47,508 nt of DNA, taken from an uncultured Ferrimonas sp. (GTDB lineage Bacteria > Pseudomonadota > Gammaproteobacteria > Enterobacterales > Shewanellaceae). Within the stretch, counting starts at the first letter, position 1. Every line of letters begins with the position of its first letter. Shown here in pieces: positions 25,239 through 32,278 of the stretch. The notes under the pieces are model-generated. The model saw only the letters and a program-made list of their open reading frames with translations, was not told the DNA's origin and searched no databases. The DNA is taken from the NCBI RefSeq assembly GCF_947489035.1, contig NZ_CANLCI010000032.1, forward strand, positions 1 through 47,508, given 5' to 3'. Both the position numbers and the translations under genes were made by a program.

Positions 25239-26615
25239 GTGACCACTGCCTTTAGCGCATTACCTTTGTCCAAGCCATGTGTGGATAACTTAACCCAGCT
25301 GGGTTTCACCCGCATGACCCCCATTCAAGAGCAAGCATTGCCGCTGATTTTGCGCGGTGACGATGTCATTGGGCAGGCCAAAACCGGCAGTGGCAAAACC
25401 GTGGCATTCGGCTTAGGGGTACTGAGCCAGTTGGATCCAAAACGGTTAGACACCCAAGCGATGGTGCTGTGCCCAACCCGCGAACTGGCGGATCAGGTCA
25501 CGAAGGTATTGCGTCAACTGGCGCGCGCTTGGCCCAACGTGAAAATTTTAGCCCTGTGTGGCGGCATGCCAATGCGGGCGCAAACCGGTTCGTTAGAGCA
25601 CGGCTGCCACATTGCGGTGGGCACCCCAGGGCGCATTCGTCAGCACATCGAAAACGGCAACCTTAATCTGGATCGGTTAAACACCTTAGTGTTTGATGAA
25701 GCGGATCGGATGCTGGACATGGGCTTTGAAAAAGAGATCAACGCCATCATGACCGAGGTGCCACATCAGCGCCAAACGCTGCTGTTCTCGGCCACCTACC
25801 CAACCGAAATCGAAGCGTTAACCCGCCGAGTGTTGTCGCAGCCGCAAATGGTGAAAGTGGCGGATGAAACCAGCACTCACATCGAGCAAAGCGCGGTTGA
25901 ATTAACCCCAGCGCAGAAGCCAGCGGCCCTGCTGGCCTTGCTGGCGAAGCATCAGCCGGAATCCACCGTGGTGTTCTGTAACACCCGTTTGGCGTGTCAG
26001 GATGTGGCCGACGATCTGCACGCGGCAGGCGTGTCGGTACTGGAACTGCACGGCGACTTAGATCAGTTCGATCGCGATCGCACCTTGGTGCGTTTTAGCA
26101 ACAAGAGTGCGTCGGTACTGGTTGCCACCGACGTTGCCGCCCGGGGATTGGACATTAAATCATTGGCGATGGTGGTGAACTACGACATCGCCTTTGAACC
26201 CGAAGTGCACGTGCACCGTGTTGGCCGTACTGGCCGTGCCGGCGAGCAAGGTGTTGCCATGAGCCTGTGCAGCGGCAACGAAGCCCGCCGTTTGTTGGCG
26301 ATTGAAGAGCTGAGCGGCACCGAGATCCCGAAAATCGATTTCTCGGAGCTGAAGCTGGCCAGCCACGTCGCGATGGAGCCACCAATGATGACCATCTCCA
26401 TTGGCGCAGGCCGCAAAAGCAAGATGCGCCCTGGCGACATCTTGGGGGCCCTGACCGCCGACAAGACCTTGTCGGGCAAAATGGTGGGCAACATCAACGT
26501 TGGCGATCGCCTTAGCTACGTGGCGATTGAACGCGCCCACGCCAATACCGCGTTGAAAATTCTGCAGCGCGATAAAATCAAAGGCCGTAAGCTGATTGTG
26601 AAACTGCACAAGTAA
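25239..26615 (+). CDS. dbpA: ATP-dependent RNA helicase DbpA
   Basis: 458 residues with a GTG start. It has all DEAD-box motifs: the Q motif (GFTRMTPIQEQALPL), AKTGSGKT, PTRELADQ, DEAD in FDEADRMLDMGF, SAT and HRVGRTGR. The C-terminal RNA-recognition domain (KMRPGDILGALTADK to the end) is specific for DbpA, which binds hairpin 92 of 23S rRNA during large-subunit assembly. It is a stand-alone gene with its own terminator at 26682. Confidence 0.95.
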   Translation: MTTAFSALPLSKPCVDNLTQLGFTRMTPIQEQALPLILRGDDVIGQAKTGSGKTVAFGLGVLSQLDPKRLDTQAMVLCPTRELADQVTKVLRQLARAWPNVKILALCGGMPMRAQTGSLEHGCHIAVGTPGRIRQHIENGNLNLDRLNTLVFDEADRMLDMGFEKEINAIMTEVPHQRQTLLFSATYPTEIEALTRRVLSQPQMVKVADETSTHIEQSAVELTPAQKPAALLALLAKHQPESTVVFCNTRLACQDVADDLHAAGVSVLELHGDLDQFDRDRTLVRFSNKSASVLVATDVAARGLDIKSLAMVVNYDIAFEPEVHVHRVGRTGRAGEQGVAMSLCSGNEARRLLAIEELSGTEIPKIDFSELKLASHVAMEPPMMTISIGAGRKSKMRPGDILGALTADKTLSGKMVGNINVGDRLSYVAIERAHANTALKILQRDKIKGRKLIVKLHK

Positions 26616-26681
26616 GGCGCATTAGTCCGCGCCAGCGCGCGGCCTTCGCCGTTGCGGTGGCAGTAACGGCTTACCCGAACA

Positions 26682-26711
26682 CGGCACCTTAATGGTGCCG
26701 TTTTTGTTTTT
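26682..26711 (+). terminator. dbpA terminator
   Basis: CGGCACC, TTAAT loop, GGTGCCG followed by TTTTTGTTTTT. Confidence 0.85.
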
Positions 26712-26752
26712 ATACGGGGCGTGATTTTACATTTTCAGCGCGGCTATGGTGC

Positions 26753-26780
26753 TTTGGCTGCGGATCCTTCACAATATAAT
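26753..26780 (+). promoter_or_regulatory. Sigma70-like promoter for the 26808 gene
   Basis: TTTGGC, 16-base spacer, then a perfect TATAAT, ending 27 bp before the ATG at 26808. Confidence 0.5.
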
Positions 26781-26807
26781 GCAAGTGGGAATTATTCGCG
26801 GTTAGCC

Positions 26808-27215
26808 ATGTCGTCGTCATTAAAGAAACTGAAAAAGCTAAAGAAGATTGCTCAGCCTGTTGCCAACCCCTTGGCGGCGATGGCACACGCCAGCCTTGGC
26901 TCGGCGGGGGCAACTCGGGCTGGTGGTTCGGCGGTCAGCGCCGAGCTGAAGCAGATCTCGCGTCAGGCGGGGCTGGATGTAGTGCGCGAACTGGCGACGC
27001 CGTTAAACCCATTATTGAGCTGGTTTGAAGAGGGCGCCAACCTGCGCTTTGTGGCCGCCAATGAAACCGCGTTAGAGCCGCGAGCTGCGGCAACAATGGC
27101 CGCCCCCGCGGCGCAATCCAATATTGCCCGTCTGCCCCTGAAGTCCCCACCTTGTAAGCGTTGTCCTGCCAAGATGGGCGGCTTATGCAAGTGCGCCCAA
27201 AAACGCTTTGGCTAA
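26808..27215 (+). CDS. Hypothetical protein with C-terminal Cys cluster
   Basis: A 135-residue protein I do not recognise. The N-terminus is a lysine-rich amphipathic helix (SSSLKKLKKLKKIAQPVANP), the middle is Ala-rich, and the C-terminal 22 residues hold CKRC...CKC (CxxC, seven residues, CxC), a likely metal-binding site. No signal or membrane span is clear. It lies beside the HMA_2/P1B-ATPase cluster and converges on the leftward HMA_2-like gene across a terminator. A metal-linked role with the cluster is inference only. ATG 26808 is chosen as the first Met after the TATAAT. Confidence 0.65.
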   Translation: MSSSLKKLKKLKKIAQPVANPLAAMAHASLGSAGATRAGGSAVSAELKQISRQAGLDVVRELATPLNPLLSWFEEGANLRFVAANETALEPRAAATMAAPAAQSNIARLPLKSPPCKRCPAKMGGLCKCAQKRFG

Positions 27216-27290
27216 GTGAGCGCCCAGCGCCATCTGGGTGAATACACCTGAGCTAAGCAGATCCGCGCTGTTCCTATCGTGCCAAACTAC

Positions 27291-27314
27291 AAGGCCGCGC
27301 AATAGCGCGGCCTT
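27291..27314. terminator. Bidirectional-type hairpin between convergent genes
   Basis: AAGGCCGCGC, AATA loop, GCGCGGCCTT: a perfect 10-bp stem between the Cys-cluster gene and the leftward HMA_2-like gene. T-runs are weak on both sides. Confidence 0.65.
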
Positions 27315-27339
27315 GTGGTTCCGGTTGGGCGTTGCCGCG

Positions 27340-27699
27340 TTAGGCGAACGGCATCGCTCTCACTAAAGTGGGCCCCATGACCTGTTTCAGTGCCAGCATC
27401 GCCACCCCTTTGACCAAGGTGCGAGAGCCGCTTTTAACCGCGTTTTCGACCAAGGCACTGCGCTGTTCGGTGCGTAACCAGCCGTGGCTTTCTACGGTTT
27501 CCAGCAGATCGTCGGCGCTCAGTTCGTCGCTGTTAAATTGGATTGCGACCGAACCGGCAAACTTCTTATGGCGGATGGTGGTAATGGCTTCAATCTCGTT
27601 CAGCTGCTGGATAAATTCCGCCACTTGTTGCGGGTGCTGCAGGATGTACTCGGATCGGATCCGCAAGCGCCGCTCGGTTTTGTGAATGTAAGTGGACAT
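27340..27699 (-). CDS. HMA_2-like protein, ferrosome cluster associated
   Basis: 119 residues from the ATG at 27699 with GGAGAG 5 bases upstream. The first 75 residues have the beta-alpha-beta-beta-alpha-beta pattern of heavy-metal-associated domains but lack the CxxC metal site, as in HMA_2. The N-terminal HKTERRLRIRS echoes the H-x3-GR-x-RLK motif of the 27842 and 29471 products. A C-terminal hydrophobic helix (about 93-117) may touch the membrane. It is transcribed divergently from the main five-gene cluster across 142 bp. I infer it is a co-regulated cluster member; its function is unknown. Confidence 0.65.
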   Translation of the reverse strand: MSTYIHKTERRLRIRSEYILQHPQQVAEFIQQLNEIEAITTIRHKKFAGSVAIQFNSDELSADDLLETVESHGWLRTEQRSALVENAVKSGSRTLVKGVAMLALKQVMGPTLVRAMPFA

Positions 27700-27718
27700 A
27701 CAGCTCTCCAATGAGATT

Positions 27719-27737
27719 GATTTGCATTTACTTTATC
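27719..27737. promoter_or_regulatory. Candidate Fur box in the divergent promoter region
   Basis: GATTTGCATTTACTTTATC agrees with the 19-bp Fur consensus at 11 positions by my count and keeps the GAT/ATC ends. It lies 20 bp from the start of the leftward HMA_2-like gene. Iron control would suit a fez-type cluster, but the match is moderate and FNR-like half sites overlap it (TTGATTTGC). Confidence 0.4.
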
Positions 27738-27841
27738 ACCCTTATACCAGTCGGGGAAATTAAATCTGTGATCTGGGCATAATTTCAATCTGAACGGCTG
27801 TGTGATAATCGCAAAATCAGCAACTTGCATAGATTTATACG

Positions 27842-28177
27842 ATGTCAGATCTGGCAACGGAGATCCTCGCTTTACGGCAGTGGGTTCACATTGGTCACCA
27901 CATTCCCGGCCGCATTCGCCTTAAGTTCAACTCGGCCATCGTGGCGAAATTAGCGCGTTATAAAACCGAGCACACCTTGGAGCAAGCCATCCAGTTTGCG
28001 CCACTCAAACGCTATCAACTGAACAGCGACACCAACAGTTTGCTGCTGGAATACGATCCGAGCGTGATCAAACCGGCCCTGTTGGATCAGCTGTTCGACA
28101 CCGATCAAGCTCAGGCGCTGCAAGCCTGCGCCAGTTTGATCGCCACCCTTTCCCCCATCTATCACGCAGGAGCCTAA
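27842..28177 (+). CDS. HMA_2-domain protein of a fez-type cluster (FezC-like)
   Basis: 111 residues. The motif HHIPGRIRLKF at about residues 19-29 matches HHFAGRVRLKV at the N-terminus of the P1B-ATPase gene downstream. The rest follows a heavy-metal-associated-domain strand/helix pattern without CxxC, typical of HMA_2. The C-terminus is hydrophobic. In ferrosome clusters an HMA-domain protein (FezC) accompanies the ATPase FezB. This is first in a tight five-gene rightward operon and its stop codon is 2 bp before the next start. Assignment to FezC is by context. Confidence 0.65.
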   Translation: MSDLATEILALRQWVHIGHHIPGRIRLKFNSAIVAKLARYKTEHTLEQAIQFAPLKRYQLNSDTNSLLLEYDPSVIKPALLDQLFDTDQAQALQACASLIATLSPIYHAGA

Positions 28178-28179
28178 TC

Positions 28180-28875
28180 ATGGCGAACAAGGAAGAACAA
28201 GGTATGCCTTACCCACCCCACGGCTACCCATACCCTCCACATATGCACCCACACATGTACCAACAGCCACACATGCACCCACAGATGATGCCACCGGGTT
28301 ACTACGGCCACCCGCCGCAGCACCCACAGCATCCGCCACAGGGTTACTACGCTCAGCCTGCCGCGATGCAAGCACCGGCCCATGGCCATCACCACCATCA
28401 CGAGCCGCAGCAAGCGGATCCGATGCTGGCTCAGTCGCAAGCGATGCTGGAAGGGCTGATGGGCGACCAAGCGGGGCTGTTTAAAGATCTGCTGCACAAG
28501 TTGGGCGTGGACGATAAAGAGTTTTGGAAAGGCGCCATGATCGGCGCTGCCGCGGCACTGGTGCTGAGCAACGACAACATTCGTGGCAACCTGCTGAGCA
28601 TGTTGGGCAACGCCGGCGATCTGCTGAAAAGCGGTGGCGACAAAGTCAAAAGCGCCGCCACCAGCACCGCCTCGAATGTCAGTGGCAACGTCAACATGAG
28701 CAAAGACGTATTGCGCGACACCGTTGCCGCCGGCACGGCTGGCTTTAAAGAATCGGTAGCCCGCCATCGTCAGCCAGAAGAGGAGTTGGATGCGGAGCAG
28801 CTGGCCCAGGCTCTGGCGGTTGCCGAAGCTGCGGTAGCCGAAGCCGCTGCAGCAGCGGAAAAGGGCAATGAGTAA
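28180..28875 (+). CDS. Pro/His/Met/Tyr-rich membrane protein of the fez-type cluster
   Basis: 231 residues in three parts. Residues 1-78 are a low-complexity tail rich in Pro, Tyr, Met and His (about 15 His, including HGHHHHHE), a plausible metal-binding or self-associating region. Around residues 117-135 is a glycine/alanine-type membrane helix (FWKGAMIGAAAALVLSNDNI). The C-terminal part has a YtxH-like amphipathic pattern ending in an Ala/Glu-rich helix. No signal peptide is present. AGGAG lies 9 bases before the ATG. I recognise no family beyond this architecture. Similar single-span glycine-rich proteins occur in magnetosome and ferrosome clusters. Confidence 0.7.
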   Translation: MANKEEQGMPYPPHGYPYPPHMHPHMYQQPHMHPQMMPPGYYGHPPQHPQHPPQGYYAQPAAMQAPAHGHHHHHEPQQADPMLAQSQAMLEGLMGDQAGLFKDLLHKLGVDDKEFWKGAMIGAAAALVLSNDNIRGNLLSMLGNAGDLLKSGGDKVKSAATSTASNVSGNVNMSKDVLRDTVAAGTAGFKESVARHRQPEEELDAEQLAQALAVAEAAVAEAAAAAEKGNE

Positions 28876-29179
28876 CAGTAACTCAAGCCTGAGCGCCGCC
28901 CAGCGGACGCTGATCGCCAGCGCGCTACTGGGGGGCACCGCATCGGTGGCCAGCCAGTGGCGGGCTTATCAGCGGGGGGAAGTGGACATCAATCAACTGA
29001 CCCACAACACCCTGCGCGACGCCGCCAAAGCGGGTCTGGCTGGCGGCGCAGCCACCGCCATTGGCACCCAAATGGCGGGGCGTCCGGTGTTATCGCTGGC
29101 AACGGTACTGCTTGGCGGCGCGGCCGCCCTGTACCTGATGGATGAAATGAAGGATACGCAACATGACCAACAAGACTGA
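28868..29179 (+). CDS. Small glycine-rich membrane protein of the fez-type cluster
   Basis: 103 residues with two glycine/alanine-rich hydrophobic segments (about 15-30 and 55-90, including AGLAGGAATAIGTQMAG and LATVLLGGAAALYLMDEM), GxxxG-type helix packing, and a polar link between them. No signal peptide is present. It resembles small MamC-like or ferrosome membrane proteins in composition, but I cannot place it in a family. Its start overlaps the previous gene by 8 bp and its end overlaps the next by 17 bp, so translation is coupled. Confidence 0.7.
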   Translation: MSNSNSSLSAAQRTLIASALLGGTASVASQWRAYQRGEVDINQLTHNTLRDAAKAGLAGGAATAIGTQMAGRPVLSLATVLLGGAAALYLMDEMKDTQHDQQD

Positions 29180-29474
29180 TCCCTACTATGGCTACCCTCA
29201 AGGCGGCTCCCCCTACGCGGGGCAACACCCAACCGCCGCAGCGCCGCAGCCGTACCAGCAGCAAAACCAGCGCACGCACTTTATTTCTGGGCTGATCGCC
29301 GGTGCCGCAGTGGCGTACTTGGTGAACAACAAGAAAGTGCAGCAGGGCGTGGCGTCCACGGGCACCAAAGTGTGGTCGACCGTGCGCGGCGAAGTGGAAG
29401 AGTTGAAAGAGCGCTTGGAGGATACCCAAGCGGAGCTGGAATACTACCGCAACTTGCATAAGGATCAGCAATGA
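29163..29474 (+). CDS. YtxH-like small membrane protein with Tyr/Pro/Gln-rich N-terminus
   Basis: 103 residues. The N-terminal 38 residues (PYYGYPQGGSPYAGQHP and a Gln-rich run) are low complexity. One membrane helix follows (FISGLIAGAAVAYLVNNKKV, about 40-59), then a charged coiled coil (VEELKERLEDTQAELEYYRN) at the C-terminus. The layout resembles the 28180 product on a smaller scale, suggesting an ancestral duplication or parallel scaffold role. It overlaps fezB by ATGA (4 bp). Confidence 0.7.
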   Translation: MTNKTDPYYGYPQGGSPYAGQHPTAAAPQPYQQQNQRTHFISGLIAGAAVAYLVNNKKVQQGVASTGTKVWSTVRGEVEELKERLEDTQAELEYYRNLHKDQQ

Positions 29475-31540
29475 CCCTAATTACGGTTAAACACCACTTT
29501 GCCGGTCGAGTGCGACTGAAAGTGGCGTCGAGCCAACCGCTGGCGGGATTGTCACAATGGCTGCGTAACGGCCTGTTGGCACTGCAAGGGGTGCGAGGGG
29601 TGCGCATCAACGAAGCGGCGCAATCGATCGTCGTGAATTACGACGAGCAGCTGCTGTCGCGCGATGAGTTGGAGCAGCGGCTTACGCAACTGGCGTGGCA
29701 AGAGGCCCAACCCAGGGCCGACGACGATGACGAACACCAGTACACCCGTGGCGACATCGCCCTGAACTTGATGGGGTTGCTGGCGGCCAGCTTCTTCCCC
29801 GGCAAGCTCACCAGTTTGACGACCGCAGGTTTGATTGCGCCCACCCTGACCGAAGGGGTGGCGCAGCTGCAAGAGCGCAAGCTGGGGGTTGAAGTACTGG
29901 ATGCCTTCGCCATTGGCTTGTCGGCGTACCGTGGCGATCACAAAACCGCGATGCTGACCCAAAGCTTGCTGTCGATGGGCGAGTACATGGAGCAGCAAAC
30001 CAGCCGCAACAGCGATGAACTGCTGGCGGATCTGATGCAGCCCAAGCACAGCCAAGTGTGGGTGCTGCGCGACGGCGTTGAGCAGCAGATGAGCTCGGCT
30101 AAGCTGCTGGTGGGCGATCGGGTTAAGCTCGGTCCTGGCGATCTGGTGCCTGCCGATGGCAGCATCGAACGGGGCTTCGCGCTGGTTAACCAAGCCTCGT
30201 TAACCGGCGAGTCGGTGCCGGTGCGGCGCGAGCAAGACGCTTACCTTTACTCTGGCACCGCCATCTACGACGGCAACGTCACCCTGGTGGTCGACAAAGT
30301 GGGCAGCGAAACCACGACCGCTCAAATCGCCCAAGTGATTGCCCAATCACTGGGGGAGAAAAGCCAAACTCAGCTGGCCACCCAAGCGATGGCAGAGCGA
30401 CGGGTCAAAATTACCTTTGGCATTGGCGCGGCGGTGTTCGCCATGACCGGCGATCTTGAACGGCTGGCGTCGGTGTTCTTGGTGGATTACTCCTGCGCCT
30501 TGAAGCTGTCCACGCCGGTCACCTTTAAGTCGATGATGTATCGGGCGGCGAAGCAGGGGCTGCTGCTGAAAGGCGGCCGCGCCATCGAAAACTTAGCCAG
30601 CGTTGATACCGTGGTGTTTGATAAAACCGGCACCCTGACTTACGGTGATCTGGAAGTCACCGATGTGGTCTGCATGAGCGAGCAGCAGTGCGCCAAAGAG
30701 CTCTTAGCGATGGCGGCCTCGGTGGAAGAACACTGCAATCACCCGCTGGCACAGGCGGTGGTGAACGCGGCCAAGCAAACCGATTTGCCGCACATTGAAC
30801 ATGGCGAGGTGGATTACATCATCGCCCATGGCCTTAAAAGCAGCATCAACAACATCACCTTGGTGATCGGCAGTCGCCACTTCTTGGAAGCCCATGAAGG
30901 GGTGGATTTCAGCGGTTTGGAAGACACCATTGCCGAGCTTGAAGGCGCAGGCAAACACATGTTGTTTATGGCCAGCGATCATCAGCCCATCGGGGTGATT
31001 GGTTTGCGGGATACCCTGCGCGATGAAGTGTTTGATACCTTAGCGGCCTTGCGGGCGGCGGGGATCAATCAGCACGTGCTGCTGACCGGCGATACCGAAG
31101 CCAAAGCCAAGCAATTGACCGAACAACTGGGGTTCGAGCGTTACTACGCTGAAGCCACGCCAGAGAGCAAGGCGCAGATTGTCGAGCAGTTGCAGCAGCA
31201 GGGGCATCGGGTGTTGTTTGTGGGCGATGGCGTGAACGATGCGCCGGCGCTCAGCGCCGCCGATGTCGGCTTAGCGATGGCCACCGGCACCGATCTGGCG
31301 CACATGGCCGCAGACGTTACCTTGATGCAAGATAACTTGCTGGGGGTAGTGCAGGCACGGGAATTGGCGCAGCAAGCGATGGCCTTGATCCAAAGCAACA
31401 TCCGCTTAGCGGAAGTGGTGAACAGCGGCATTATGCTGGCCGCCGCGTTGGGTTGGCTCAGCCCAGGCACCAGTTCTTTGCTGCACAACGGCACCACCAT
31501 GGCGGTGCTGGCGCGTGCCATTAACGCCCGTAACGGTTAA
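29471..31540 (+). CDS. fezB: P1B-type ATPase, FezB-like (P1B-6), iron organelle transporter
   Basis: 689 residues. An N-terminal HMA_2 domain (about 1-75) carries HHFAGRVRLKV but no CxxC. About six membrane spans follow, fewer than the eight of CopA/ZntA. Actuator TGE is at 245-247, phospho-acceptor D384 is in FDKTGT, the HP motif is in EEHCNHPLAQ, and the hinge is GDGVNDAP. The membrane metal motif, CPC in CopA, is here Y340-S341-C342 (DYSCALKLSTP), so the usual proline is missing. This pattern is that of P1B-6 ATPases such as FezB, which load iron into ferrosomes. It is last in the cluster; the substrate is inferred. Confidence 0.78.
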   Translation: MTLITVKHHFAGRVRLKVASSQPLAGLSQWLRNGLLALQGVRGVRINEAAQSIVVNYDEQLLSRDELEQRLTQLAWQEAQPRADDDDEHQYTRGDIALNLMGLLAASFFPGKLTSLTTAGLIAPTLTEGVAQLQERKLGVEVLDAFAIGLSAYRGDHKTAMLTQSLLSMGEYMEQQTSRNSDELLADLMQPKHSQVWVLRDGVEQQMSSAKLLVGDRVKLGPGDLVPADGSIERGFALVNQASLTGESVPVRREQDAYLYSGTAIYDGNVTLVVDKVGSETTTAQIAQVIAQSLGEKSQTQLATQAMAERRVKITFGIGAAVFAMTGDLERLASVFLVDYSCALKLSTPVTFKSMMYRAAKQGLLLKGGRAIENLASVDTVVFDKTGTLTYGDLEVTDVVCMSEQQCAKELLAMAASVEEHCNHPLAQAVVNAAKQTDLPHIEHGEVDYIIAHGLKSSINNITLVIGSRHFLEAHEGVDFSGLEDTIAELEGAGKHMLFMASDHQPIGVIGLRDTLRDEVFDTLAALRAAGINQHVLLTGDTEAKAKQLTEQLGFERYYAEATPESKAQIVEQLQQQGHRVLFVGDGVNDAPALSAADVGLAMATGTDLAHMAADVTLMQDNLLGVVQARELAQQAMALIQSNIRLAEVVNSGIMLAAALGWLSPGTSSLLHNGTTMAVLARAINARNG

Positions 31541-31624
31541 CGGCTGACATGAGGGAAGCGCGTTAAGGGCTTCTCTTATGCCGTTACCCAGTGGGGGTAT
31601 TCGCGTGTTTCGCGCCACAAAAAA

Positions 31625-32228
31625 GGGCTGTGTACCAATTAGCTGTTGAACTTATTGTGCATGACGAGCTGCGGCATAAAGGTCATTGCCGGGACCGCCC
31701 GGCGGCGGGCAAGGGACTCGTCCCTTTGCAATCCCGAGCGCCTCCGAGGTGACGACAACCCCTCGTTTTCGCCGCATTGCGTTGCAGCAACGGCCAGATG
31801 CGCCATCCATGGCTTACCTGGCCTCTACGGCATCCTGCCTTCGGCTTTACTCCATCACGGCTGCACTCGGCGTCACCAAGTCGGCAGAAAGTTATCACCG
31901 CCAGATGATGACTTAGTCGTGACAGATACGCCGCACTGGCTTTACTGCCGCATCACAGCGTTGAGCGGTGTACTGCAAAATGAGGTTGAGCAACAGGATG
32001 TTGCGAGTGCATCGCTAAGCCATGGATGGCGCATCGATGCCGTGCCGAATGGCGCAGTGCAAGGAGCGAAAGTTGAGCTGTGCTAAGGCAATGGGATCTC
32101 AAAGGGAGAATCCCTTTGGGTGCCGTCGCCACGGCGACATAACCATTTGAAAGCAGTGCCATCGAAGCTCGCCGCAGGCGACAATAGCTACCGCGCAGCA
32201 ACGCCAACAGTTAACTAATACACAGCCC
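31625..32228. mobile_element. MITE-like palindromic element
   Basis: About 604 bp bounded by 24-bp inverted ends (GGGCTGTGTA... and ...TACACAGCCC, about 19 of 24 matching), flanked on both sides by AAAAAA, a possible but low-complexity target duplication. Inside, GATGCGCCATCCATGGCTTA (31797-31816) recurs perfectly inverted at 32016-32035, and surrounding sequence is also partly palindromic. No intact transposase frame is seen. It occupies the gap between fezB and the sulP terminator. A dispersed non-autonomous element is the best reading. Confidence 0.6.
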
Positions 32229-32257
32229 AAAAAAGGCTACCCGAAGGTAGCCTTTTT
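32229..32257. terminator. Bidirectional terminator between fezB side and sulP
   Basis: AAAAAAGGCTACC, CGAA loop, GGTAGCCTTTTT: strong stem with A and T runs, directly abutting the MITE-like element and 22 bp from the end of the leftward sulP gene. Confidence 0.9.
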
Positions 32258-32278
32258 CATGCTTGGATTGGCGTCTGG

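Noticed and set aside
28180..31540. Magnetosome (mam) gene cluster
   Set aside because: Glycine-rich small proteins resemble MamC in composition, but there are no MamB/M/O/E/K-like genes, and the P1B ATPase with HMA_2 domain fits fez clusters instead.
29471..31540. Copper or zinc exporter CopA/ZntA
   Set aside because: The CPC motif and CxxC HMA site are missing and there are too few membrane spans.
31646..32086. 146-codon ORF downstream of fezB
   Set aside because: It lies wholly inside the palindromic element, has no ribosome site and no protein-like pattern.
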